A stretch of DNA of 64,000 nucleotides from Physcomitrium patens (GCF_000002425.4 NC_037256.1:4166620-4230619), one strand, 5' to 3'; counted from the stretch's first letter, positions 11,587 through 22,193 are shown. Translations and numbers: made by a program. Notes: generated by a model from the sequence alone, not told the origin.

Positions 11587-13245
11587 TCAGAATATATCCC
11601 CTACGTCTTTGTCCAGTTCGTCATCGTCACCTTCATTATCCATATCACTTTCATCTTCTTGCTGCGGAATCTCTGTACCTTCATTAAGGTCTTCCATATT
11701 CATCTCCGCGTGTCTTCGTTTAAATATTTTTACTCGCTTCCCTGCAATTGGTATTTTCAATTTTGTACCATCTAATTCCCGTAATGAGTAAGTCGCATTA
11801 TCATGAACAGTTCTTACAAAATATAGTCCAAACCAACGTTTTGAAAATATCCGCAAAGTACTATGTTGATTATCCAGACTATTGTCATAAACAAGTACCC
11901 AGTCACCTTCCTCGATTGCTTTTGGTCTCAATCGATGTTGCTTATCGAATCGCGCCTTGTTTTGTAACCTTGCTCTTTTTAACCTTTCCAATGCTATCTG
12001 GACATCTTCCGTTCTTTGCTCCAATTGTCGAATCCTAATAGCCAGAAGTTCTTCTCTTGTCAATCCATCTTCCCATGGTAGCATACTCCAAGTAAGTACC
12101 TTTTCTTCAATCGACATAATTGGTTTTTGACCTGTCATAAGTTCTACTGGCATATATCCTGTCACCGAACTATGTGTTGTTCGATCAGTCCATAATGCAA
12201 ATGACAAAAGCCGTGGCCACTCTTTAACCTTCCCATTACAAGCTTTAACCAATGCTTTTACAATCGGCGGGTGACCGCGTTCGCTTTTCGCATTCCCTTC
12301 CGGATTATAAGCAGTAGTCAGTGATAGTTTAACTCCACATCTTTCAAAGAACTTATGAGCTTCTTGTGCATTTAATTCTCCACGATCTGCAGTGATTTTT
12401 CCTACGCACCCGTAACGGCAAATGACATCTTCAAGCAAAAACCTACAAATCCCCTCTATAGATTTTGTCATCAATGCTCTTCCTTCTACTTGATTTGATA
12501 AATCTTCACGAGCTAAAACCAAATATCTCATCTGCCATAACCCAACCGGCATAATAACCAAATCAACAACCCATTTAAAATGAATAGCCAGAGGATACGT
12601 AGGATGAAGACCATCTTGATGTCGGATATTAGAATACGATTGACAGATTTCACATGACTCTACAAATAAGAGCACATCTCGATACATATTTTTCCACCAA
12701 TATCGTTCCTTGAGTTTAGCAAAAGTAGCCCAGATTCCTCTATGCCCTGCCCATAAACTATCATGAAACTCCTTTAATAATTTTAGTTTTTCTTCCCTTT
12801 TGCCTATCACTCGTTGTGGCATCCCAATTCCTTTCTTCGGTCTCTTCCATAAGAATCCATCTCGAAGTAAAAATCCATATGCTTTTTTTCTTATTTGTTT
12901 GAATTTTTCTGTAGACCAATTCCCCTGCTTAGACAAGGTATTCAAATAATGACCAATATCCAATAATTCTCCTTCATAAGATTCTTCAAGAAATAGCTTG
13001 TCTTCTCTGTTGAGATTTGATATTGAATAGAATTTCAATCCGACATCATCAATGTCTTCAACCATTTCGTCCTCCCTCTCGTATCTTGCTCGAGATAGCA
13101 TGTCTGCTACTAAATTGTCTTTTCCAGTGATATGCTTAAATTCTGGATTTAGTGACTTAATATAAGCAATCCATCTCAACATTGCAATATTTGGCGTTGA
13201 ACAGTTAATAATCATTCCCAGCAATGGCAAGCAATCTGTTTCAAT
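11587..13245 (-). CDS. Element A: RNase H remainder and integrase
   Basis: An uninterrupted frame of about 552 codons from the IETDC motif of RNase H to the stop at 11587. Integrase has the zinc-binding HDSLWAGH and CEIC pairs, then the catalytic core: Asp in WVVDLVI, Asp in TADRGELNAQ, Glu in NPEGNAKSERGH. It continues into a GPY/F-type module (RWFGLYFV here, RWFGPYVV in B, then LRIP/LKIPIAGKRVKIFKRR) and an acidic tail rich in Asp and Glu. No chromodomain follows. The frame is longer at its 5' end (to 13329), but that part is an out-of-frame reading of the RT connection created by the 346-bp deletion at about 13245. Likely catalytically complete as an integrase, but not expressed in frame with RT. 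Confidence 0.85.
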   Translation of the reverse strand: METDCLPLLGMIINCSTPNIAMLRWIAYIKSLNPEFKHITGKDNLVADMLSRARYEREDEMVEDIDDVGLKFYSISNLNREDKLFLEESYEGELLDIGHYLNTLSKQGNWSTEKFKQIRKKAYGFLLRDGFLWKRPKKGIGMPQRVIGKREEKLKLLKEFHDSLWAGHRGIWATFAKLKERYWWKNMYRDVLLFVESCEICQSYSNIRHQDGLHPTYPLAIHFKWVVDLVIMPVGLWQMRYLVLAREDLSNQVEGRALMTKSIEGICRFLLEDVICRYGCVGKITADRGELNAQEAHKFFERCGVKLSLTTAYNPEGNAKSERGHPPIVKALVKACNGKVKEWPRLLSFALWTDRTTHSSVTGYMPVELMTGQKPIMSIEEKVLTWSMLPWEDGLTREELLAIRIRQLEQRTEDVQIALERLKRARLQNKARFDKQHRLRPKAIEEGDWVLVYDNSLDNQHSTLRIFSKRWFGLYFVRTVHDNATYSLRELDGTKLKIPIAGKRVKIFKRRHAEMNMEDLNEGTEIPQQEDESDMDNEGDDDELDKDVGDIF

Positions 13246-14741
13246 GCTATGTGAGCAAAATGAGGGATCCAGATTCGATAAAATACACATGCACCCAAAA
13301 ACCTGCGAACCTCTGTTAAAGAACCACAATCCTCTTTCATCCTTCCAATTGCATCAACTTTAGTCGGATCTGGTTTTCTTCCGTAAGATCCGCATAAATG
13401 TCCAACAATTACAACCTCTCGCACTCCAAATACGGACTTCATACCCGATAATGTAAGATGAACTTCTCCAAGCCGAGTTAAAATCTTTTCACAATCTTAT
13501 ATATGATCAACAACATATCTGCGACACCCCCTCGTATCTAAAGTTTCATCCTTGTCTCCTTCTCTGCACCCTTTTATAGGAACATCATCTAGAAAAGGCA
13601 TGGTCTTTTCCGGGATAAAATCTCTCAATACCTTATTCATCCCATTCATCATATGCGCAACTGAGTTGGTCGCGCCTTGAGGAAGAGTGCACATTCTAAC
13701 CAATCCAAGCGGTGTCCTCATCGTTGTCATATCTCTACTTCTTTCGGCAAGTTGAAATTGATCATAACCTAAATACAAATCACCCATTGAATAGATCGCC
13801 CTTCCAGCAAACGCCTCAGCAAATTCATCCACAATAGGTCCAATTCCTGCATTCCTGACAGTTAAAGCATTCACCGGTTGCATATCTTGAATAAACCGTA
13901 GTGACCCATTCTTTTTAGGTACCGTAAACCATCGACTAGAATACGGCGCAAATGAAGGTTCTAATATTTTCATCTTTATCTTTTCTTTCAATAGTTCGAC
14001 CAATTTAGGTAAATGTGCCCTCGGTACTGGAATCGGTCTTAGATTCCAAGGTACATGCGGTACAGTGAAGATAACCATAGGTGTTATAATATTTGGATCC
14101 ACACACCCAATTTCATGAGATTCGAAGGCAAACGATCTACCTTGTTTAGCCAACATCTTTTTGAAGCAAGTAATTTCCTCCAGCAATAAAGAACCATCAG
14201 AACCAATCTTCAATTCTTCAAAAGTCTCTTCAGTAAACTGATGTCCAATACTCATTGGATCTCTTAAACTCGCTTCTTTTGATGCTTCTCCCATTTGTTC
14301 TTTAGAATCCTCTGATAATGGTCCGGCAACAGGCTTTACCTTCTTATCTGCCGTTTTATATCTCGTCTCTACTGTGACTTCTGGTGCTTGAAAAGATTCA
14401 AGCATGGTATAAACCTCTCTCGAATGAATCTCGACAATCTTATCATTATCCCCTAACCCAATAGATGTAATCAATTCCAATGAATCTTCCAGTCCATTTT
14501 CTTCATAAACACCCAAAATCCTCTCATCATCTTGCAATGTACCTATCTTGCGTAATTGTCCTTCAATATCATATAATCTTTTTCTTTCTTTTCTTTTAAA
14601 ATCATCAACTTTCTTATACATAATATTTCCATTCTCCAATATACCAATAAAACTCGCATCAAAGGCACCTTCATCTCGCGAGAGTACCTCCTCTTTTGTA
14701 CCTCTATAATCTCGCTTTACAGTGGTACCTCCCCAAAATCC
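13246..14741 (-). pseudogene. Element A reverse transcriptase (with in-frame TAA)
   Basis: The frame opens at 14741, in -1 relation to the protease, and runs through a KPV linker, a block ending IGHQFTEETFEELKIGSDG, the fingers (RWFTVPKKNGSLRFIQDMQ), palm (YSMGDLYLGYDQFQL) and the catalytic MPFLDDVPIKG: Phe-Leu-Asp-Asp replaces the usual Tyr-x-Asp-Asp but keeps both Asp. A TAA at 13497-13499 interrupts the frame after VVDHI; the same frame then continues with DCEKIL, VVIVGHLCG, EVRRFLGACVFYRIWIPHFAH to the deletion at 13245. The TAA is at the same place in B (23411) and E (34684). Confidence 0.85.
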
Positions 14742-15463
14742 TTAAATCCTTCAACAATCTTTGGCAATGGTTTCTCCCTCAACCTATCTCGATTCCGTTC
14801 ATGGTTAGGAGGTACTGTTAGAAATTGTACAGCTTTCCTCCCATCTTCGCTCCGTACCCTTGCATAAGCAGAACCATCGTCAAGTACCTTTGTTTCCATC
14901 CGTGTTGCCGTGATATAAGGTTGTCCTAAAATCAACGGATAAGACGTTGTATCTTGAATGAAAAAATGTTGCTCCGTCGCAACATCCCCAATCCGAATTT
15001 TGACATCTCGACAAGTTCCATATAATTCGCCTCGTGTGTTATTAGCTGCTCGTATTGCCCATCCATGTTCCATATCAATTGGCCATTTTTGCTTCTTATA
15101 AAGATCTTTAGACATGAGATTTATTTCAGAACCATGGTCCACCAAGGCAACTATTGGTTCTTCTATATCTCCTACCTTCACCAATACCTCAGTAGTTGCC
15201 CTTGTCCAATGCTTTCGAGTATAATGGCTCAAAGTTTCCATTTCCTTGTCACTAGAATCTTCGAAACGTACTTGCTGATTATACCCATTCTTTTCATTTG
15301 TTGGTTGCTTGTAACCAATATCAACCTCTTCTTCATCTCTACATATTTTTGCATCAATAGCATGACTCATTCCAGTTTCGCTCATTAATTGCCTCTTTTG
15401 CTTAATGCTGTCAATGATAACATCATGAAACTCCTTCTTTGCAATTCCCAAGACTTCTTTCAA
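14717..15463 (-). CDS. Element A aspartic protease region
   Basis: 248 codons, no stops. Retropepsin signature ALVDHGSEINLMS with Asp-His-Gly in place of Asp-Ser/Thr-Gly, then a WAIRAANNTRGELYG flap region, a FFIQDTTSYPLILGQPYI second signature and an AVQFLTV strand. It continues the gag-nucleocapsid frame and ends with a stop 25 nt after the RT frame becomes open, so gag-protease and RT-integrase are separate frames related by -1. The first residues, from MKEVLGIAKKEF, belong to the nucleocapsid-protease linker, and the start codon given is only the first Met after an upstream frameshift. Confidence 0.85.
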   Translation of the reverse strand: MKEVLGIAKKEFHDVIIDSIKQKRQLMSETGMSHAIDAKICRDEEEVDIGYKQPTNEKNGYNQQVRFEDSSDKEMETLSHYTRKHWTRATTEVLVKVGDIEEPIVALVDHGSEINLMSKDLYKKQKWPIDMEHGWAIRAANNTRGELYGTCRDVKIRIGDVATEQHFFIQDTTSYPLILGQPYITATRMETKVLDDGSAYARVRSEDGRKAVQFLTVPPNHERNRDRLREKPLPKIVEGFKDFGEVPL

Positions 15464-15565
15464 TGTGAATCTACCTTAGCGTTTAATATACGTTCTTCCA
15501 ACACCCCTTTCAAATTTGTTGCCGCTTCAATGTCAAAAAGTAGCTTATAAGCAATTGATTTGCCC

Positions 15566-16245
15566 TTATCTTTTGTCTCCGTTGTTTTTTTCTCCCAATG
15601 ATGCTGAGGTATCCTTTACAGGCAATTCTTGTGAAGCTGCCAATCGAGCCTTGTCTCCTTGAGTTTGCCTCTTAAAAGAATTTCCTTCTCTAGTATCATC
15701 AAAATTTCCTCGTCTTTTTTCTTCCATCAAAGCTTCATGTTGGCTCTTAGCAATATATGCATGAACTAAAAGACACTCAACAGGATCCTCCCAACCTGTT
15801 CTACCTCGTATTGTAGCTGCAGTTCTCAATAACGCTTCTCGAGGTAATTTCCCTTCTTGCATTGTAGAAATGGCAGAAGCCCAAAATTCGCTAGTTTCCG
15901 TACTTCCACCAATTGCATCATCTACTCTAGCACCATAACTTGCACTTTCTCGTACTACTGTTTCATGTTCTTTTAAGTAATCTTGAACCAATGCTCTCAT
16001 TCCTCCCTTGCCAAAATTGGTTTGAAGAAGATCCTCCCTATCTTTCAATGCTATCTTCCCATCTTTCCAGCAAATAATTCCCTGCCGTATCATATTATTA
16101 AATTCATTGCAATCTTTTCTAGTGTGTGAAGCATCATCACACCAAATGCATCTTTGTACATATCCTTGTTTTGAAACATTCTTCAAATTATTTATAGAAG
16201 TATTCTCTTCAAGTCTTGCCAATTTGATTTGAAGATCTCGTATTC
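15566..16245 (-). pseudogene. Element A nucleocapsid and linker
   Basis: Contains one CCHC knuckle, CIWCDDASHTRKDC (C-x2-C-x4-H-x4-C), near the N-terminus, then a charged linker with GRTGWEDPVE and HEALMEEKRRGNFDD blocks. It is preceded by an in-frame TGA near 16247, where B and the frame context show an Arg codon (CGA to TGA type). It ends early at 15566 because of a 1-nt change in an A run (GEKNNGDKR, against GEKMKETKDK in B). Same frame as the downstream protease apart from that slip. Confidence 0.8.
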
Positions 16246-16246
16246 C

Positions 16247-17088
16247 TCATATAATTTCTTCCATACCCATATCTGCTTTCTTTGATAAGGATGTCGAAGG
16301 TTGAACTGTAGGCATTGTCGGTGGTGTTGTACGTACTAGAGCTTTGGGTGCTTGTATTGTTTTCGGAATATTACTCCTATCCTTCCTCCTTTCTTTTTTT
16401 GTAAGCAACCCCACCGCATCTTTAACGTTCTTCCACTTCGTTGTCAATCCTTCATCTTCTTCTTTGTCTTCAAGAAGGGGTTCTAATTTCTCTTGCAATT
16501 CTCCATCAGCAGCTTGAAGAAATAGATCAACTTTGTTCGGCTCCAATGTCAATTTTTCTACCTTCGATAATTGAGAGTACTGCCTCTCAAATTCCCTTAG
16601 TAGCTCTAATGCTTGCAAATTCTTATAAGGCCGTTCAATCCATCCCAGAAACAGCTTCTTAATAACGCGATCAGCATCTTCCAAGAAATATTCGTCTTTC
16701 AATGCATGTGAAAAATCCTCCCATGATTTCCACAACGATCCGTAATCGATGTAATGTGGTCCCTTATCTCCGGTATCATGGCAAGTCCAAATAGTGCAAC
16801 CATTTTCTTCTCAGAAACCCGATTTAATTCCATTTCACGAACATAACATCTTAAATACCTTGAAATATTCCTGCCATCAAATTGATCAATTTTATTGACC
16901 ACTGCTTGCAATGCTTTGGTTGCCAAAGCTTCCTTTCGATCATTGCTTTGCTGTTGCTGCATTGACAATGAGAAGGCTTGAAACAAACTAGCAATAGACG
17001 GATCCATGTGCATACCTTGTCCTTTAGAAGACTCCCCACCAGAAATTTCTCCCAAAAATCCTTCAAAATTTTTATTTTCGTTTTTCAT
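16247..17088 (-). pseudogene. Element A gag (capsid), one frameshift
   Basis: The N-terminal part (17088-16699) starts MKNENKNFEGFLGE and includes a Met/Gln-rich SLSMQQQQSN block. The capsid part continues in the -1 frame (16735-16247) with FSHALKDEYFLEDADRV, ELLREFERQYSQLSKVEKLTLEPNKVDLFLQA and a Lys-rich end. Comparison with B shows a 1-nt deletion in A near 16735, so this break is private to A. The gag start is the ATG about 50 nt inside the primer site, with no upstream alternative. Confidence 0.82.
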
Positions 17089-17137
17089 AAAAATAAAGAT
17101 AAAATCAACCGAAATCCAATACCTTCTACCTCAAGCT

Positions 17138-17155
17138 TTCACGTCGGGTTCACCA
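17138..17155 (-). promoter_or_regulatory. Primer binding site, tRNA-Trp type (element A)
   Basis: The plus strand here reads TTCACGTCGGGTTCACCA, which is what I recall as the 3' end (T-arm to CCA) of plant cytosolic tRNA-Trp, so the minus-strand element carries the complementary 18-nt PBS. It lies 4 nt inside the 5' LTR boundary (17160). The identical site occurs in E (44283-44300), and B has it with two transitions. Confidence 0.8.
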
Positions 17156-17159
17156 CTTA

Positions 17160-18492
17160 TGTCGTATTACGTGCTTTCCTGCTCGAGAACGCGCCGGGCG
17201 TCTGGCTGTAGAAGGTAGTATGGAGATTCGCCAATAGTTTAGCAGTTTATCAGTTTTTGACTGCTGGAATATAAACGACTGCAACAATGTACCGTAAATC
17301 TATACGGGTGCTCTTCGACTGCTTGTCGAAGTCCTTTTTGCCCCAGCCGGTAGGTCTCTAGACGTTACAGAGAACCCCGAACAACCCAAACTGTTAATCT
17401 TCAATACCCCTTTGTACTTACGATCTTGTATCCACTGACTGTCTTGTTAGATTAATCCAATAAATTTCATTCACTCCGCATACTCAATCCTATAGACACC
17501 CTTTTAATCCTTCAATCACAGACGTAACTCGATTTCACAAAACAGTCAAGAGTATTCAAACCCACTTCATTTAAAAATCCCGATTTACCATTACAACACT
17601 GACTTCAGCAGCGATTGCCTCAGTCTTCCCCAAAACTCTACGAAGAAGAAAAATCCAAATTCTATGTCTTTCCTTCCCCGACCCGAAGCATGAAGCTCCT
17701 CTCTCTAATTCCCTTGATCTTCCAAAACCTCCAATAAAAAAAACCGAACTGGTAACCTTGCAAAAGCTTGAAAAATCCTTCCCCCTTCGATTTCCCTCAA
17801 AAAAAAACCACCCCCAAAATTATATCCCACCTAACCTTATCCTCTGAATTTCTTCAATCTTCCGTCTTAGATCCGGAATTGGCTCCCACCTCAAGCTTGG
17901 ATCCAAAATTGGCTCTCACCGTCAAGCTTTCTCCTCCGTTTTTGCCTTTAAGAAATCCATTTACCGAAAACAACGTTCCCTGAGACGGCACAGAGAATAG
18001 GACAGCCTGAAACAGAATCGAACCCCGTAATCGGGACCACATTGAGTCGCCCGACCAATTCAGGTCCTATATTGGGAAAGATGCCCGTAGTAACCTGGAT
18101 GTTCCCGTAATTGGGTCAAATTGGTCCTCGCGTCAGATTGGCTAAGACCCGTAGTAAGACCTGGATTTCTCGTAATTAGACTGCACTAGGTTGACCGGCC
18201 AATTCAGGTCTCATATTGGATAAGAGGACCCGGATTGGATTATCGAAATTAGATCCAATTGGCTCCTCGAACCCGTCTTGTGAATTGGTCCTTCTCTTCC
18301 TGCTGACTCCCGTTATTGGGATCGAATGGAGCATTTCAGTATGCCCCGGCTAATTGTAACGGAGTGACTGAACCTGACTACTCAGTATTTGTACTGGAGT
18401 TGGTCGATGCTCCCAATATTCGAGGTAACTGAATATTAATAAAATTCCCCTTTCTTTTTATTTTCACTATATAATCGTGTTACAACATGACA
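17160..18492 (-). repeat. Element A 5' LTR
   Basis: 1333 bp, the same length as the 3' LTR, with TG...CA ends. Most differences from the 3' copy fall within the part nearest the primer site, and the remaining thousand bases are nearly identical. This is the presumed promoter-bearing copy; no confident TATA box or start is assigned. Confidence 0.92.
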
Positions 18493-19749
18493 CCGGGTCC
18501 TCTTACCCAATATGAGACCTGACTTGGTCGGGCAACCCAATGCAGTCTGATTACGGGAAAATCTAGGTCTTACTACGGGTCGTCTTATCCAATATGAGAT
18601 CTGTATTGGTCGGGCAACCCAATGCAGAGTAATTACGGGAACATTTAGGTTACTACGGGCATCTTACCCAATATGAGACCTGCATTGGTCAGGCAACCCA
18701 ATGCAGTCTAGTTACGAGAAAATTTAGGTCTTATTACGAGCCTCATCCAATCTGACGCGAAGACCAATTTGACCCAATTACGTGAACATTCAGGTTACTA
18801 CGGGCATCTTATCCAATATGAGACCTGAATTGGTCGGGCGACTCAATGTGGATCGGAGTACGGGGTTTCGATTCTGTTTCAGGCTGTCCTATTCTCTGTG
18901 CCGTTTCAGGGAACGTTATTTTCGATAAATGGATTTCTTAAAGGTAAAAACGGAGGAGAAAGCTCTAACGGCAAGAGCCAATTTCGGATCTAAGCTCTGA
19001 CAATGGGAGCCAATTCCGGATCCAAGACGGAAGATTGAAGAAATTCAGAGGATAAGGTTAGGGAGAGAAGAAGTTTTTTAGAGGTTTTATTTTTTTTTCA
19101 GATCAGGGGGGGGGAGGGGGGATTTTTGGATCCAAGAGCTAGCTTCAAGCTTTTTGCAAGGTTACTAGTTCGATTTCATTGGAAGTTTTTGAAGATCAAG
19201 GGGATTAGAGAGGAGCTTCATGCTTCGGGTCGGGAAAGAAAAGACGGAGAATTGGATTTTTCTTCTTCATAGAGTTTTGGGAAGACTGAGGTAGTCGTTG
19301 CTGAAGTCAGTGTTGTAATGGTGAATCGGGATTTTTTAATGAAGTGGGTTTGATTACTCTTGACTGTTTTGTGAAATCGAGTTACGTCTGTGATTGAAGA
19401 ATTAAAAGGGTGTCTATAGGATTGAGTATGCAGAGTGAATGAAATTTATTGGGATTAATCTAACAAGACAGTCAGTGGATACAAGATCATAAGTACAAAG
19501 TGGTATCAGAGATGAGCAGATTGGGTTGTTCGGGGTTCTCTGTAACGTCTAGAGACCTACCGGCTGGGGCAAAAAGGACTTCGACTACAGTCGAAGGACA
19601 TCCATATAGATTTACGGTGTATTCTTGCAGTCGTTTATATTCCAGCAGTCAAAAACTGATAGACTGCTAAACTATTGGCAAATCTCCATACTACCTTGTA
19701 CAGCTAGACGTTTGGCACATTCTCGAGCAAGAAAGCATGTAATACGACA
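18493..19749 (+). repeat. Element B 5' LTR, second part
   Basis: 1257 bp that resume the B LTR after element A, starting with the duplicated CCGG and ending CATGTAATACGACA. It holds the five-unit tandem array (18495-18871) and a G-rich run at about 19104-19123 (two tracts of six to nine G). It matches 26011-27267 in the 3' LTR nearly base for base. Confidence 0.9.
18495..18871 (+). repeat. Tandem array inside the B 5' LTR
   Basis: Five imperfect units beginning at about 18495, 18577, 18657, 18738 and 18802 (82, 80, 81, 64 and about 69 bp). Each has a CCAATATGAGACCTG-like word, an ATTGGTCGGGCAACCCAATG-like word, an ATTACGGGAA word and a GGT(CT)TACTACGGG junction; unit 4 is shorter. Element A has three units in the equivalent place, which explains most of the 193-bp LTR length difference. 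Confidence 0.8.
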
Positions 19750-19753
19750 AAAG

Positions 19754-19771
19754 TGATGAACCCGACGTAAA
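19754..19771 (+). promoter_or_regulatory. Primer binding site of element B (mutated tRNA-Trp type)
   Basis: TGATGAACCCGACGTAAA sits 4 nt after the LTR end. It differs from the A/E site by two G-to-A transitions. It is positioned as in A, so it is the decayed equivalent. Confidence 0.75.
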
Positions 19772-19819
19772 AGCTTGAGGTGGAAGGTATTGTATTTCGG
19801 TTGATTTTATCTTTATTTT

Positions 19820-20672
19820 ATGGAAAACGAAAATAAAAGTTTTGAAGGATTTTTGGGAGGAGTTTCTGGTGGGGAGTCTTCTAAAGGACAAGGTATGCAC
19901 ATAGATCCGTCTATTGCTAGTATGTTTCAAGCCTTCTCATTATCAATGCAGCAACAGCAAAGCAATGATCGAAAGGAAGCTTTGGCAACCAAAGCATTGC
20001 AAGCAGTGGTCAATAAAATTGATCAATTTGATGGCAGGAATATTTCAAGGTATTTAAGATGTTATGTTCGTGAAATGGAATTAAATCGGGTTTCTGAGAA
20101 GAAAATGGTTGCACTATTTGGACTTGCCATGATACCAAAGATAAGAGACCACATTACATCGATTACGGATCGTTTTGGGAATTCATGGGAGGTTTTTTTC
20201 ACATGCATTGAAAGACAAATATTTCTTGGAAGATGCTGATCGCGTTGCTAAAAAGCTGTTTCTGGAATGGATTGAATGGCCCAATAAGAATTTGCAAGCA
20301 ACAGAGCTACTAAGGGAATTTGAGAGGCAGTACTCTCAATTATCGAAGGTAGAAAAATTGACATTGGAGCCGAACAAAGTTGATCTATTTCTTCAATCTG
20401 CTGATGGAGAATTGCAAGGAAAATTAGAACTTCTTCTTGAAGACAAAGAAGAAGATGAAGAATTGACAACAAAGTGGAAGAACGTTGAAGATGTGGTGGG
20501 GTTGCTTATAAAAAGAAAAAGGAGGAAGGATAGGAGCAATATTCAGAAAACAGTACAAGCACCCAAAGCTCCAGTACGTACAAGACCATCAACAATGCCT
20601 ACAGTTCAACCTTCGACATCCTTATCAAAGAAAGCAGATATGGGAATGGAAGAAAGTATACGAGGAATGTAA
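19820..20672 (+). pseudogene. Element B gag (capsid), one frameshift
   Basis: Starts MENENKSFEGFLGGVSGGES and is closely similar to A gag. The first frame runs to 20239 and the second, from about 20175, to 20672. Compared with A, B has one extra T in a T run at about 20190-20196, so its frameshift arose independently of the one in A. The capsid part has the same ELLREFERQYSQLSKVEKLT and Lys-rich C-terminal blocks. A TAA at 20670 stands where A has an Arg codon. Confidence 0.82.
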
Positions 20673-20687
20673 GATCTTCAAATCAAA

Positions 20688-21521
20688 TTGGCAAGACTTG
20701 AAGAGAATACTTCTACAAACAATTCAAAGAATGTTTCAAAACAAGGATATGTACAAAGATGCATTTGGTGTGATGATGCTTCACACACTAGAAAAGATTG
20801 CAATGAATTTAATAATATGATACGGCAGGGAATTATTTGCTGGAAAGATGAGAAGATAGCATTGAAAAATAGAAAGGATCTTCTTCAAACCAATTTTGGC
20901 AAAGAAAGAATGAGAGCATTGGTTCAAGATTACCTAAAAGAGCATGAAACAGCAGCACGAGAAAGTGCAAGTTATGGTGCTAGAGTAGATGATGAAATTG
21001 GTGGAAGTACGGAAACTAGTGAGTTTTGAGCTTCTGCCGTTTCTACAATGCAAGAAGGGAAATTACCTCGAGAAGCGTTATTGAGAACTGCAGCTACAAA
21101 ACGAGGTAGAACAGGTTGGGAGGATCCTGTTGAGTCTCTTTTAGTTCTTGCATATATTGCTAAGAGCCAACATGAAGCTTTGATGGAAGAAAAGAGACGA
21201 GGAAATTTTGATGATACTAGAGAAGGAAATTCTTCTAAGAGGCAAACTCAAGGAGACAAGGCTCGATTGGCAGCTTCACAAGAATTGCCTATAAAGGATA
21301 CCTCAGCATCATTGGGAGAAAAAATGAAGGAGACAAAAGATAAGGGCAAATCAATTGCTTATAAGCTACTTTTTGACATTGAAGCGGCAACGAATTTGAA
21401 AGGGGTGCTGGAAGAACGTATATTAAACGCTAAGGTGGAATTCACATTGAAAGAAGTTTTGGGAATTGCAAAGAAGGAGTTTCATGATGTTATTATTGAC
21501 AACATTAAGCGAAAGAGGTAA
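20688..21521 (+). pseudogene. Element B nucleocapsid and linker
   Basis: CCHC knuckle CIWCDDASHTRKDC near 20760-20800, the same linker blocks as A, and a TGA at 21026-21028 in place of the Trp codon seen in A (SEFWASA). The frame then reads on to the TAA at 21519. The C-terminal part, VEFTLKEVLGIAKKEFHDVI, leads into the protease in the same frame. Confidence 0.8.
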
Positions 21522-21524
21522 TTA

Positions 21525-22193
21525 ATGGGCAAAATTGGAATGAGTCATGCTATTGGTGCAAGAATATATAAAGAAGAAGAAGAGGTTGATATTGGTTACA
21601 CACAACCAACAAATGAAAAGAATGGGTATAATGAACGAGTACGTTTCGAAGATTATACTGATAAGAAAATGGAAACTTTGGGCCATTATACTCGAAAGCA
21701 TTGGACAAGGGCAACTACTGAGGTATTGGTGAAAGTAGGAGATATAGAAGAACCAATTGTTGCTTTAGTCGACCATGATTCTGAAATAAATCTCATGTCT
21801 AAAGATCTTTATAAGAAGCAAAAATGGCCAATTGATATGGAACATGGATGGGCAATTCGAGCAGCTAATAACACACGAGGCGAATTATATGGAGCTTGTC
21901 GAGATGTCAAAATTCGGATTGGGGATGTTGCGACGGAGCAACATTTTTTCATTCAAGATACAACGTCTTATCCGTTGATTTTAGGACAACCTTATATTAC
22001 AGCAACACGGATGGAAACAAAAGTACTTGACGATGGTTCTGTTTATGCAAGGGTACGTAGCGAGGATGATAGGAAAGCTGTACAATTTTTAACAGTACCT
22101 CCTAACCATGAACGGAATCGAGATAGGTTGAGGGAGAAACCATTGCCAAAGATTGTTGAAGGATTTAAGGATTTTGGGGAGGTACCACTGTAA
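21525..22193 (+). pseudogene. Element B aspartic protease (DHD site)
   Basis: 222 codons in the gag frame. The active-site motif reads ALVDHDSEINL: the Gly of the family's Asp-His-Gly is changed to Asp, probably by a G-to-A transition, which likely kills activity. The flap region (WAIRAANNTRGELYG) and second signature (SYPLILGQPYITATRMETK) are intact. It stops at 22191-22193, and the RT frame (-1) has been open since 22169, a 25-nt overlap that includes ATTTTGGGG. Confidence 0.83.

Larger units (their letters stand above)
10192..18492 (-). mobile_element. Element A: young Ty3/gypsy LTR retrotransposon
   Basis: 8301 bp on the minus strand: 5' LTR 17160-18492, PBS 17138-17155, gag-protease, RT to integrase, polypurine tract at 11525-11538, 3' LTR 10192-11524. 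Both LTRs are 1333 bp and differ by roughly two dozen substitutions by eye, many of them in the last 250 bp. The 4-bp target duplication is CCGG (10188-10191 and 18493-18496), checked by the fact that only a 4-bp overlap makes the interrupted B LTR equal in length to its intact partner. Defects: a 1-nt deletion in gag, one TGA, one 1-nt indel and a 346-bp RNase H deletion. Confidence 0.93.

Noticed and set aside
16699..16735. Gag of A and B are both broken in two frames at nearly the same place, suggesting a programmed gag frameshift
   Set aside because: The changes differ: A has a 1-nt deletion (shift -1) and B an extra T in a T run (shift +1), while E is continuous. These are independent mutations.
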